Shown here piece after piece: positions 10,259 to 19,211 of a stretch of 29,411 nucleotides of DNA. A program made the position numbers and the translations under genes. The notes below the pieces were generated by a model that worked only from the letters and a program-made list of their open reading frames with translations, ran no database searches and was not told where the DNA came from. The stretch comes from Chara braunii (taxonomy: Eukaryota; Streptophyta; Charophyceae; Charales; Characeae). Position 1 is the stretch's first letter; every line of letters begins with the position of its first letter. Location: the NCBI GenBank assembly GCA_003427395.1, contig BFEA01000013.1, positions 1,496,563 to 1,525,973 on the forward strand, given 5' to 3'.

Positions 10259-10817
10259 AGGGAAGCGATTGCCATGGACATTACCGTGCTGATCCCCAAG
10301 CACAAGACCAGTGTGGATGGGATTCTCACGGTGGTCGACCGACTCACCAAGTTCGCAATGTTTTTGCCTTGCCGCTATCATGCCAAGGCACCGGAATTGG
10401 CCGAGGTTCTTTACGCCGGTTGGATTCGAACCAAGGGTTACCCCAAGGAAATCCTCTGTGACCCCGACACTCGGTTCATGTCCGATTTTTGGTTGGCGCT
10501 CATCAAACGATGGGGCTCATCTCTCAAGTCAAGTTCGGCTCGCCACCCCCAAACCGATGGCCAAACGGAGAGGGTGCATCAGACCGCACAGGTTCTCCTT
10601 CGCACTCTCATCCGTCCCGACCAAAAGGATTGGGTTGAGCGGCTGTTGGATGTCGAGATGGCATACAACTCGTCCATCCACCCGGCTATCAGGATGTAGC
10701 CCTTCGAGTTCGAGCACGACTTGCCGGTCACTTCTCCGTTGGACACAATCATTCCACGAACGGCTGAGAGCGACGACCACCTTCTTTTCTTGCGTTGGAT
10801 GCAAGAGCTACTTGCAA
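10259..10817 (+). pseudogene. element D integrase core, C-terminally deleted
   Basis: It continues in the same frame after the TGA. The three acidic blocks are visible: AMDIT (about 10276), CDPDTRFMS (about 10462) and DGQTERVHQ (about 10560). A TAG at 10697-10699 follows HPAIRM. The frame runs on through FEFEHDLPVTSPLDTI and MQELLA and then passes directly into LTR sequence at about 10818. The integrase C-terminal domain, the polypurine tract and the first part of the 3' LTR are therefore deleted. Confidence 0.85.
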
Positions 10818-11080
10818 GGCACCAAACCAGGGTTTTAGCACAGGCCATTTTGAGCCTGTTTTCAAGACAACCCTTTGGGCCCTGAGTCTTTTCGGCCTGA
10901 AACGGAGGGCCATTTTCAGGCCCTCATGAGATCGACCTGCCCTGAGACTCAGGCACGTGACCAGGGTTTTAGCACAGGCCAATTTGGGCCTGTTTTCAAG
11001 ACAACCCTTGGTTGAGCTTCAACGCCAGGGTCTGACACGTTTCGGCATTGGCAAGAGCAGCCTCCTGGACGGGCCAGCAC

Positions 11081-11088
11081 TATATAGG
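11081..11088 (+). promoter_or_regulatory. TATA box in element D 3' LTR
   Basis: TATATAGG sits between GGGCCAGCAC and GACTGGCCC, so it is flanked by inverted GGGCCAG/CTGGCCC arms. The partner LTR has CTATTTAG at the matching place (minus strand, about 16914-16905), a weakened TATA box. Confidence 0.5.
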
Positions 11089-11309
11089 ACTGGCCCGCCC
11101 TGCAGGCTGGTAGGTAGTTCCTAGGTACTTCCCAGGCACTTCACGTGCAGTTCAGGAGCCAAGAGGTAGTCTTCAGGATTCGGCAGCAGCACTCTGGAGG
11201 AGCGCTGCAGGAGTCGTAGTAGCGCTAGCAGTAGTCTTCAACGCTCGGCGCTAGTAGCATTTGCAGTAGTCTTCAGCGCTGGGCGCTGGTAGGAGCTAGA
11301 GTAGTACTG

Positions 11310-11327
11310 GAGAGAGAGAGAGAGAGA
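11310..11327. repeat. (GA)n microsatellite inside the D LTR
   Basis: GAGAGAGAGAGAGAGA occurs within the 3' LTR and in a shorter form in the partner LTR (reverse complement near 16700). A second GA run lies at 11432-11441. Confidence 0.85.
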
Positions 11328-11733
11328 TTGGGCGGAGGCCAGGGAGACTTACCTGCAGCGCCATAGCTCCAGTTCCGTCTTCGAGGTACCTGCAGCACAG
11401 CGCCAACTTCACAGGTTCGTACCTGGCACATGAGAGAGAGAGAATTCTTCTTCCTCTTCTCAGTCCACCATCTCCCTCTCACCCTCTCACTACCTGACTT
11501 CACTGCATCAGCAGACTAAGAGAGTGCGGGCTTGGTGACATTCGGATCCAGACTCGACATTGGGCTTCAGACATTTTGACGAGGGATTATTTGGGACTTG
11601 TAACAAAGATTTGGTGTTGACGACATCCCCATCTCTCCCCCTCTTCTTTGTCTGTTCCCCTCCTCTCCTCTTCGCCTGTGCATGCTCTGGACCTGGCGCA
11701 TTCTTCCTGTGTGTAGCGTCAGGGCCCTTCACA

Positions 11734-12040
11734 CCTTGTGATGAGGATGATGTATGTTTGGTCTGCGTTGTGACGTTGATTGGGCTAGTCGTTGGTATTC
11801 TAGCATTTTGCTGCGCTGTCTTGCACTACGTGATAGAGGTCAGTCCCGGTCAGGTCAGGACTTGTATCTAAGTCTTCCCCTGCGCTATAAAGCACCATGT
11901 TTGTATGTATCAGGATGTACACTGCTTGTTGAGATTTCACTTGCACGGCATTGTCCATTCATTCGTAAGCTGACAGTTTTTCCGGATAAGTTAGGCTGGA
12001 TGAAGAAGCAAACAAGTCACTCGGTTGTACAACTATCACC
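11734..12040 (+). other. 5' leader region of element A
   Basis: This stretch separates the D 3' LTR from the gag start of element A. It begins CCTTG, possibly the target-site duplication of D. It has a TATAAA at 11886-11891 and so may hold the end of A's 5' LTR, but I could not align it to the LTR at 3056-3877 and see no clear primer-binding site. Positions 11960-12016 match 22151-22207 in the mitochondrial-derived block at 54 of 57 bases. Confidence 0.5.
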
Positions 12041-12242
12041 ATGGTTGACACACGCAGCGGTACGAGCACCACCCCATATACGAAAGAGCAAGAAGAGAGT
12101 GTCGCCGCCATATTGAAAGAAAGAAAGGAGGAGGCCAAGAAGCAGGCCCTGTTGGAAGCACAGGTGGGGAAGAAGAAGAAACTTGAAGAGGAGATGGAGA
12201 AGTTGAAAAAAGAAGAGGAGGAGAAGCTCAAAGAAGCAGAAG
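12041..12242 (+). pseudogene. element A gag start (first 67 codons)
   Basis: It starts with ATG in MVDTRSGTSTTPYTKEQEE and continues as a Lys/Glu-rich coiled coil. Element F has the related start VVSRSGASTQPYSAEQQ at about 24575, which supports this as the gag N-terminus. Family text ends at 12242. Beyond that the plus-strand frame (ETLVVVGKAEE and so on to 12514) is only the antisense of D's RT. Reversing 9305-12242 joins this frame, without a shift, to the gag text at 9304-8745. Confidence 0.75.
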
Positions 12243-13260
12243 AAACGTTGGTAGTAGTCGGCAAGGCCGAGGAACGAACGGACATCCGTAACGTTCCCTG
12301 GTTCCGGCCACTCTTGGATGGCTTGAATCTTGTCCAACAGCAAACTGATGCCCTTCGGTGTGACAAAATGGCCCCAAGTAGTCCAGCTCTTGCCGAACAA
12401 ATTCGCACTTGTCGCGGTTGGCCTTGTACTTGGCGAGGCGGAGCGTCTCCAACACTCGTCGAAGGTGCCCAGATGATCCTCTTGTGTCATCCTATAGACA
12501 AGAATGTCGTCTAAGTAGACCAGCACGAACCGGTCCAACATCGCACGGAACTCGTTGGTCATTGCCGCTTGAAAGGTTGTCGGGGCGTTGGTGAGGCCAA
12601 AAGGCATGACCACCCTCTCAAAATGTCCATACCATGTCTTGAGCGCGGATTTGTAGACATCGTTCGGTCGGATCAAGATTTGATGATATCCGGACTTCAA
12701 ATCCAACTTTAGAAAATACTTCGCGCCGCCCAATCGCTCAGGAAGATCGTCGATGCGAGGAAGAGACCCCGCATTCTTGATGGTTTGCGCGTTGAGCTTG
12801 CTGTAGTCGATGCACAATCGTAGATCCTTGTTTTTCTTCCGTACGAAGAGGACTAGCGCTCCGTATGGAGAGCTACTAGGGCGGATCCAGCCCTTGTCCA
12901 ACAAGTCATCGAGTTGCGTGTCTTGAACGCGGATTTGTGGACGTCGTTCGGTCGGATTAAGATTTGATGATGTCCCAACTTCAAATCCAACTTTAAAAAT
13001 ACTTCGCGCCGCCCAATCGCTCAGGAAGATCGTCGATGCGAGGAAGAGGCCTCGCATTCTTGATGGTTTGCGCGTTGAGCTTGCGGTAGTCGATGCACAA
13101 TCGTGAATCCTTGTTCTTCTTCCGTACGAAGAGGACTAGCGCTCCGTATGGAGAGCTACTAGGGCGGATCCAGCCCTTGTCCAACAAGTCATCGAGTTGC
13201 GCGCGGAGGACCGTAAGCTCCTCCTCGCTCATGCGATAAAAACCGTCCTCAAGAATGATC
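12243..13260 (-). pseudogene. element D reverse transcriptase with internal tandem duplication
   Basis: RT motifs on the minus strand are [57 protein letters not shown] and LDRFVLVYLDDILVY; the YLDD active site is intact. A frameshift follows near 12460, after which FVTPKG, IQAIQEWPEP and VRSFLGLADYYQRF lie in other frames, ending at 12243. The N-terminal RT part occurs twice, from a 283-bp tandem duplication. The upstream copy (frame 13232-12993) goes out of frame in the KSGYHQ region, and the downstream copy starts mid-motif. It cannot make a working enzyme. Confidence 0.88.
12637..13201. repeat. 283-bp tandem duplication within element D RT
   Basis: GCGGATCCAGCCC occurs at 12881 and at 13164, a spacing of 283 bp. 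The copies run about 12637-12918 and 12919-13201. They share text from GTCTTGA-CGCGG to the CAAGTCATCGAGTTGCG block. The right copy has small deletions (for example in the segment 12960-13010). Confidence 0.9.
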
Positions 13261-14318
13261 TCGTGAGAGAAGGCCGACCTGACACCACACCGGTAGGTGA
13301 CTCGAAGATGTCTGCTAACTCCTCAAGCAACCGCACCACACGGGGGGCCGAAGACAAGTCCGTGGGTGAAGAGTCGGCTACCACGACGGTCCATAGGAAG
13401 CATAGGCCAATTTTGTCGTGCTGCTCGTAAGCACAAGTAGCCCGGAATGACTTGGCCGTCACCACTTGGCATCGGATCGAAAGGTGCGGAAGAGGAATAG
13501 TACACGGCACTTCGGCGCCGAAAGCGCCGCGAACGGTAAGAGTCCGCCGGTGGAAGTTGATAGTGTGATCCGCACTTGCAAGCCAAGGCATTCCCAAAAT
13601 AATGTCGAAGTCCATGTCCAAAATGTCGAACGTCACCAATTCACATGCATGAGGTGCGAAATACACCGGTACGGCCTCGATGTAGCGGTCGAAGTTGCTG
13701 CGTCCTTTCGTCCGCCAACTTGATCGCCGTCGGGTTTGCCTTCCTCCGAACTTGTGCGCCAAGGCCAGCCCTTTGCATAAAGGCTTGGCTCATAAAATTG
13801 CGAGATGCGCCACTATCCAGCAAAGCGCTACAAGACGCTTGCCCAACTTGGATGCGGACATAGAGGAGCGGTGCGTTGTTGTCGTCATACTGCTGATTGC
13901 GAAACTCGCGGGCCACCTTGGTAACATACGCAAGGATGTCCCCCACCGCGACTTCGTCATCCATCGGCGAAGTTGGTGGTGCATAGAAGGATAAGTACGT
14001 GCGAAGATGAGCGCATAATGTTGCGCATTGCGGTCTCGGCAAGCGGCCCGTGGTCGGGAGAGGAAGCCATGTGAAATCCCCGGACGTGAGCGGGTCCAAT
14101 ACCTCTATGTTGAACTCGCGTGCCGAATTCCGTGAAGAACCTCTTGAAGACGATAAGTTGCCGCTTCCGGACAGAGAAGATGTCGCACACACCTCTTGTC
14201 CTTGAGCATGAGTACCCAGCGTAGGAACGAGTCGGGCAGCATAGTCCTCGTGAGAATTTAGAAGAGAAGGACTATCGACTTCCACGTGTGCCTCGGAACG
14301 AAGGGCGGTCACCCGCAA
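13229..14318 (-). pseudogene. element D aspartic protease region
   Basis: Frame 14318-13641 carries LLYVRIQVGQASCSALLDSGASRNFMS, with the DSGA catalytic triplet near 13790. Frame 13762-13229 continues with YIEAVPVYFAPHACE and DFDIILGMPWL, the second conserved block, then [18 protein letters not shown], the bridge to RT. The two frames differ, so a frameshift lies near 13690. Another near 13258 separates it from RT, where the neighbouring frame reads [15 protein letters not shown]. The N-terminal Ser-rich part is a spacer after the zinc knuckle. Confidence 0.82.
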
Positions 14319-14371
14319 AGCGACCGGTTCCGAAGGCGTCGAGAGTGTCGTCGACTCATTCCCGACGGTGC

Positions 14372-14752
14372 TCAGTTTCCCGATTTGCCCTTGCCTTTCG
14401 ACGGGCAGCCCATTGTCTCGTGGAGATCACTATTGCACCACAGACAATAGCGGAATCTTGTGCGTGCCTTGTACGCCTGTTCGGAGAGACCGTAGTGGGA
14501 CCATGTGGCTGGAGCTGTTGCGCCACACTCGAGGCTAGATGCGGTGTTTGTCTCTGGCTTGCCGCGTCCTCGGCCTTTGCCGGGGCGGCCACCATCCCGG
14601 GCGGCTGCGAGTCTGTCCCCTTCATTGCCAGACACGACCTCGCTAGTTTGGTCGATTAGCATTGTTGTCGCGACCACGGCCACTTTTGGCCCGTGTTGAT
14701 CTTTGCTTGGGCCTGTTGCAGGCCTGTTGCAGGCGAACGTTGTTCGTAACAA
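14372..14752 (-). pseudogene. element D nucleocapsid region with intact CCHC zinc knuckle
   Basis: The end of this frame contains CLWCNSDLHETMGC (about 14446-14405), a complete C-x2-C-x4-H-x4-C knuckle followed by Lys/Gly-rich text. Before it is a Gly/Arg-rich linker. Its first part overlaps the gag frame in another phase, so a frameshift near 14650 separates gag from the knuckle. In a working element both would be part of gag. Confidence 0.8.
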
Positions 14753-15911
14753 TAATTTGCGCGGCCTTATCGAAGTGCTCCGCTGGTGTCGTTAGGGTGT
14801 CCTTGACGCGAGTCAAGGCATTGCCCAACGCCGGACACGACCTCGAGAGGAAGTAGTGTCTGATGGCCTTAAAGCCCATTTGAATGTTTGGAACGGATGT
14901 TAAGCGTTGGTACTCGACAATCCAGTCAACACTCGGCAGCGTGCCTTGTTCGAAGACCATCAACTTGTTCATTGCCTTGATCTCCGGCGGCTCTACTTGG
15001 AACCACTTATGCCACGCCGCCTTTAGATCATCCCAGCTGATCTTGGTGTGCAAGTTGGAAGCCACCACTCCTTGCTTGGACAAGAGATTGTCCAACCGTG
15101 CTTGGCACGCGCCCCCCGACCGGGAGTATAAGTACGCGTGGTGTTTGTGTTCGCTGACGTGGTGGAGCTGCAACTTGAGCTCGAACTTGTGGAACCATGG
15201 AATCGGGTCCGTCTTTGTCGAGTCGCAAAAGATCTCCTGATCATCGAACCTTGGAGTCGTCTCGTGCGGTTCCGAGCTCCAGTGGGTGGCGGCAGTACAA
15301 ATCCGCTGCTCTAACTGCTGCGTTGCGGTTTGCTGTAACTGCACGCCGTCCTTGAGGGATCCGACGTCAATCCCCAATGCTTCGAGGCGATCGGAGGTGT
15401 TGGAAGAGCTGGCGTCGGGGGTGGCAACAGGTCGCTGCTCCAGCTGCTGGAGGCGGCTGTGGACTTGAGCCAACGCGTCGTTGAGGTCGTGGATGTCCTC
15501 CTGCTGTGCAATGCATGTTACCAGGAGGTCCGTGAGATGGGAGAGGAGTAGAGCGATCTTGTTTTCACTCTCTTCCATCTTGCCATTCTCGGCCTCGGCC
15601 CGCCAGTCCGCTGCCATTGTGAGCAAAGCTCGCTCTCCACTGAATATCTTCTCGCGTCGTTGAATTCGTTCTTCATCGGCAGCCTTTGCTGCTACCTCGT
15701 CATGCTGGTGCTGCTGTTCGATTGCCAGCAGACGTGCGATTGCCAGCGGACGTGCCTTCTCGGCGTCTTCTGCCTTCTGCTTTGCTGCGGCTGCTACTGC
15801 ATCTGACCATTGCTTAGCTTCGGTAATCAGAAGCAGCATCCGGGCCTGATAGGCCTCATCCGTTTCCCCGGACTTCTGGTCCATGACGGCTGTTTGCGAG
15901 CGCGTGAGCAT
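14643..15911 (-). CDS. element D gag, long open frame (422 aa)
   Basis: It starts with ATG in MLTRSQTAVMDQKSGETDEAY. The first roughly 190 residues are Ala/Glu/Lys/Gln-rich coiled coil. The region around residues 230-345 (CDSTKTDPIPWFHKFELKLQLH to MNKLMVFEQGTLPSVDWIVEYQRL) matches the retrotransposon gag capsid-like domain, with the conserved Trp and Phe positions. The tail is basic (QRSTRAKSGRGRDNN). This is the longest intact frame of the window and could encode a capsid-like protein lacking its knuckle. It is preceded by a 533-nt leader after the 5' LTR. I chose this start because it directly follows the leader and no earlier in-frame ATG is seen. Confidence 0.82.
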   Translation of the reverse strand: MLTRSQTAVMDQKSGETDEAYQARMLLLITEAKQWSDAVAAAAKQKAEDAEKARPLAIARLLAIEQQHQHDEVAAKAADEERIQRREKIFSGERALLTMAADWRAEAENGKMEESENKIALLLSHLTDLLVTCIAQQEDIHDLNDALAQVHSRLQQLEQRPVATPDASSSNTSDRLEALGIDVGSLKDGVQLQQTATQQLEQRICTAATHWSSEPHETTPRFDDQEIFCDSTKTDPIPWFHKFELKLQLHHVSEHKHHAYLYSRSGGACQARLDNLLSKQGVVASNLHTKISWDDLKAAWHKWFQVEPPEIKAMNKLMVFEQGTLPSVDWIVEYQRLTSVPNIQMGFKAIRHYFLSRSCPALGNALTRVKDTLTTPAEHFDKAAQIIVTNNVRLQQACNRPKQRSTRAKSGRGRDNNANRPN

Positions 15912-16444
15912 AGACTAGGCCAGGGGGCTGCTGACGTGGTACTCCCTGCTGCTGACATGGCACTGCTGTCGGCTGATGTGTCTTGCTGATGTGGTCTGCT
16001 GACATGACCTGCTGACATGACCTGCTGACGTGACCTGCTGACGTGGCCTGCTAACGTGGCCTGCTGACGTGGCCTGCTGACGTGGTGCTGACGTGGCAAC
16101 TTACCATTGCCGCCGCAGGAGGTACCCAGAGACTGATAGAGAAGATGAGACCAGAGGGGCAACAACATAGGTGGGAAGGGGTGGGTGGGATTAATCGCCC
16201 AGATAAGGGGCCACTAATCAAAAAAGGAAAGTTTGAACTTCGCAAAAATTTTGAGAAAAAAAAAAAAAATACTCGTTCGCAAGTTCAGTAGGCCTCCCAA
16301 TTCCCCCTGAAATGTGAAATTATGAATGAGAAAAAAAACAATTGTAACCTTCAGACTGCAGATGAGTGTCCGATAAGAATTCCGAAAAGAAACTGCGAAC
16401 AAATATTCGGAATTACTCAGATGAGAGTACGCGCAGTTTGGAAA
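15912..16444 (-). other. element D 5' leader between LTR and gag
   Basis: Non-coding on both strands. It begins TTTCCAAACTGCG after the LTR end at 16445. I do not recognise a primer-binding site for the common plant tRNAs. It contains an A-rich run at 16256-16269 and the 13-bp minisatellite nearest to gag. Confidence 0.6.
15995..16096. repeat. 13-bp minisatellite, 8 copies
   Basis: The unit is CCTGCTGACGTGG on the plus strand, with copies at 15995, 16008, 16021, 16034, 16047, 16060, 16073 and a shortened one to 16096. Units vary by G/A at two positions. Decayed relatives extend left to about 15946. It lies in the untranslated leader of element D. Confidence 0.92.
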
Positions 16445-17217
16445 TGTGAAGGGGCCTGGCGCTACACACAGGAAGAATGCGCCAGGTCCAGATCATGCAC
16501 AGACGAAGAGGAGGGGAACAGACGAAGAAGGGGGGTGAGAGATGGGGATGTCATCAACACCAAATCTTTGTTACAAGTTCCAAATAATCCCTCGTCAAAA
16601 TCCCTAAGCCCAATGTCGAGTCTGGATCCGAATGTTACCAAGCCCGCTCTCTCTTAGTATGGCGCTGCAGGTAAGTCTCCCTGGCCTCCGCCCAATCTCT
16701 CTCTCTCCAGTACTACTCTAGCTCCTACTAGCGCCCAGCGCGGAAGACTTCTGCTAGCGCTACTACTACTCCTGCAGCGCTCCTCCAGAGTGCTGCTGCC
16801 GAATCCTGAAGACTACCTCCTGCCTCCTGAACTGCACGTGAAGTGCCTGGGAAGTACCTGGGAAGTACCTAGGAACTACCTACCGGCCTGCAGGGCGGGC
16901 CAGTCCTAAATAGTGCTGGCCCGTCCAGGAGGCTGCTCTTGCCAATGCCGAAACGTGCCAGACCCTGGCGTTGAAGCTCAACCAGGGGTTGTCTTGAAAA
17001 CAGGCCCAAAATGGCCTGTGCTAAAACCCTGGTTTGGTGCCTGAGTTTCAGGGCGGGTCGATCTGATGAGGGCCTGAAAATGGCCCTCAGTTTCAAGCTG
17101 AAAAGGCTCAGGGCCGGAAAGGCCCTGATTTAGGCTGAAACGACACAGGGCCTGTAGGCCCTACGTCACGGGCCTGAAAATGGCCCGTGCAGCCTGTTGC
17201 AGGCGCAGCATGTAACA
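16445..17217 (-). repeat. 5' LTR of element D (773 bp)
   Basis: Read on the minus strand it starts TGTTACATGC at 17217 and ends CCCTTCACA at 16445, the canonical TG...CA. It matches 10818-11733 over most of its length. It is GC-rich and has several palindromes of the GGCCTGAAAATGGCC type in U3. The flanking 17218-17222 reads CCTTT on the minus strand, against CCTTG after the partner LTR at 11734-11738, a 4-of-5 match to a target-site duplication. Confidence 0.85.
16445..17217 (-). mobile_element. Ty3/gypsy LTR retrotransposon D, right end (rest at 12243-16444 and, inverted, 9305-11733)
   Basis: Element D comprises 5' LTR 17217-16445, leader, gag, zinc knuckle, protease and RT down to 12243 on the minus strand, then RNase H, integrase and 3' LTR at 9305-11733 on the plus strand. 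The entry marks the anchored terminus. Domain order after un-inverting is Ty3/gypsy. It is dead: stops, frameshifts, a 283-bp duplication and a deletion from integrase into the 3' LTR. Gag differs in sequence from that of A, so A and D belong to different lineages. Confidence 0.8.
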
Positions 17218-18880
17218 AAAGGTGAAAACAGTTTGAAAAGTTAAAAAAACAAAAAAATCAAGGTGGGGTTACGTAGGTGGGAAGAAGAAGAAGAGAAGAA
17301 TTAGGGCGAAGAAATTTTTGGCAAAAAAAAAAATGAAGGAGAGGAAGAGGAGGTGGAAGAAAGAGAAGACGAACCCTCTCTCTCTCTTCGGCTGTCGGTC
17401 CCACACACACACACATACACTGACTGCAGCAGGAGGCCGAAAGCTGCAGCCCTTCATGCTGGCCGCATGAAGAAGACCGGCTATGGCTGGCTGGAGAACG
17501 TCTGCATTCAACCTCTCGTGAGTGGACTCCTCCACTCACCAGATCTCTCCCCAAGCTCCAAGCTGCTGCTCCATCTCCTCCAGCCTTCCCGTCTCCCTGT
17601 TCCAGCATGACTGCCCACACTCATGGCTACCCACAATCCCACCACAGGAGAATGAGACGAATGTGGGCAGGCACATTCTTTTCTACAAAGCTCACCGTGG
17701 GAATGTCGTCGTCGACGGTCCGCGGCCTCCCAGGCCCCGATGCGAACAGCCGACCCCCCCAGTACCGGCGTGGACCCCAAAAATGGGGCATTTGGAGGTG
17801 GGGAAGGTTTGGCACCTCAAATCGGGGCAATCGTCCAGTAATGGGAAAATAAAGTAGAGAATTTGGCTATATGCTGGGACAGTCCGACATCCGCCGACCA
17901 GTCAGCGCCGATCAGCCAACCGGTCAGCGGGTCGGCAGCCAACCGACCACGGGGTGCGGACTGTGCAACCCTGGTGACAATAGATTTGTCCATTTTGTGA
18001 TGTATTGGACTTTGTTGGTTCTGCTGCATTTCATCACGATGGCACGTGCAAGGAATATGAGCAAGAGAGAAATCCAAATTGCAAAATCATGCTGTAGTGC
18101 AGATAGTCATGTACCAAGCAGAAAGCACAATGCACCAGGAATATTAACGCAAATGTCAATGTCGGCACTCTCTAGCTACACCAACATAGTATCCAATGTC
18201 GCTCTTCCAGAATGGCACTCAGCACCAAGCCTACAATACTCAGCCTATCTAGCCTATCTACGTTCATGCGACAGAAGTCACTTTGAAACTGAAGACCAAC
18301 GTACGTGACGACGTCGCCAATGCAGACTGCCAGCGCACACCAGGTACGTCTTTCTCTCCTCTCCTCAACACCCCTTGTCTCCCCACAGCATCCGCCTCCT
18401 CGCTCGAAGACCACCATCGCCATCACCCGCCTTGCACCCCAGCAGCCTGGTTATCGCTGCCATGCGCCCACTGCCACCGCAGCGCCCCTCTCACCTCTCA
18501 GCGCCTGTGCGCGCGTCTGGCCTGACTGCTAGCGCAGCATCCGCTGACAATGCAGCAGCGCTGCCGCAATGTCTACCCAGGCCAGAATGTGCTGGTCGGG
18601 GGCGAGCACTTTCCTTTATGGAAAGTGTGCCCTGCTTTGGCGTAAACTGGGCCTCGTGTGTGGGGGCCCAGTAGCTTTATGCCGGCCCAAGGTGTCTGCA
18701 CCCAGGCCAATTCAGACAGTTGCCTGGGATCGCTGCTTCATGATGCGCTGAACCACCTCACACTTGCTGTAAGGTGCTCACTGCTTTATGATGGCCAAGA
18801 GGCCAGCTTCCACGTCCTTCCCTGGAAGAGCCTACAAGGCTCTGGGAAGATTCCGATGATCAGAAATTGGGCCTGAGTAA
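17218..18880. other. unassigned region
   Basis: No gene is supported. 17241-17350 is A/G-rich and resembles 2866-3018 at 17265-17340. 17401-17418 is a CA microsatellite. Several 60-145-codon open frames exist on both strands, but they overlap one another, have no recognisable domain and follow base composition. 18350 has an AG-GTACGT donor-like site without a supported exon. Confidence 0.5.
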
Positions 18881-19211
18881 CCAACTGGCGTGTGGTAACT
18901 GTCTGGCGCCCAAATACAGAAATGGTAAAATGGGGCCCCATATCGATATCAGGCTTGCCTTAACTTAGGGCAGGCGTGTTACTTGCCGGGGGGCCCTTGG
19001 GCATCCAGAGGCCGCAGCCTAGCGGGCCTTGCGAGGGCTGAATCCCCACACACAATATGAACGAAGTTCAACGAACGAGGTTTTCACTGTTCGGTCTTTT
19101 GGCTGTATCTTCCAAATAAACAGCACTTCTTGATGATGTCAATAATAGAGGTTTATAACTGTCCGTTGCCGCGGTAGTTGTTGATTTGAGAACCCGTACC
19201 ATTCTGTGCAG
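18881..19211. other. unassigned region upstream of candidate exon
   Basis: No open frame or repeat of note. 18940-19040 is GC-rich and 19050-19200 is AT-richer, consistent with intron or intergenic DNA. Confidence 0.4.

Larger units (their letters stand above)
10818..11733 (+). repeat. 3' LTR of element D, truncated and internally rearranged
   Basis: It is homologous, in inverted orientation, to the LTR at 16445-17217. It lacks about the first 170 nt of that LTR and starts at GGCACCAAACC. A U3 piece (10818-10870) is then repeated near 10950-11010, so there is a partial tandem duplication of about 130 bp. It has about 150 bp (near 11366-11517) that the other LTR lacks, and ends TTCACA at 11733, matching the end of the partner LTR. 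Confidence 0.85.
9305..12242. other. proposed 2.94-kb inverted segment
   Basis: Both ends cut known coding text. At the right end the D RT reads FLGLADYYQRF on the minus strand and stops; at the left end D text resumes on the plus strand with IKGYAKIAAHL. Element A's own RT shows these two blocks contiguous (LLGLTNYYRKF then VKNFSTIAAPL). The A gag start on the plus strand stops at 12242 and its continuation begins at 9304 on the minus strand, in frame after reversal. The D reading frame would be one base out after reversal. Both ends lie in GAA/CTT-rich sequence, so the junction is exact only to a few bases. Confidence 0.8.

Noticed and set aside
12041-12514. A 157-codon plus-strand protein starting MVDTRSGT
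   Set aside because: Only the first 67 codons are gag. The remainder is the antisense of D's reverse transcriptase across the inversion junction.
17627-17857. Overlapping 67- to 111-codon frames on both strands
   Set aside because: They overlap one another, have no domain and lie in compositionally biased DNA.
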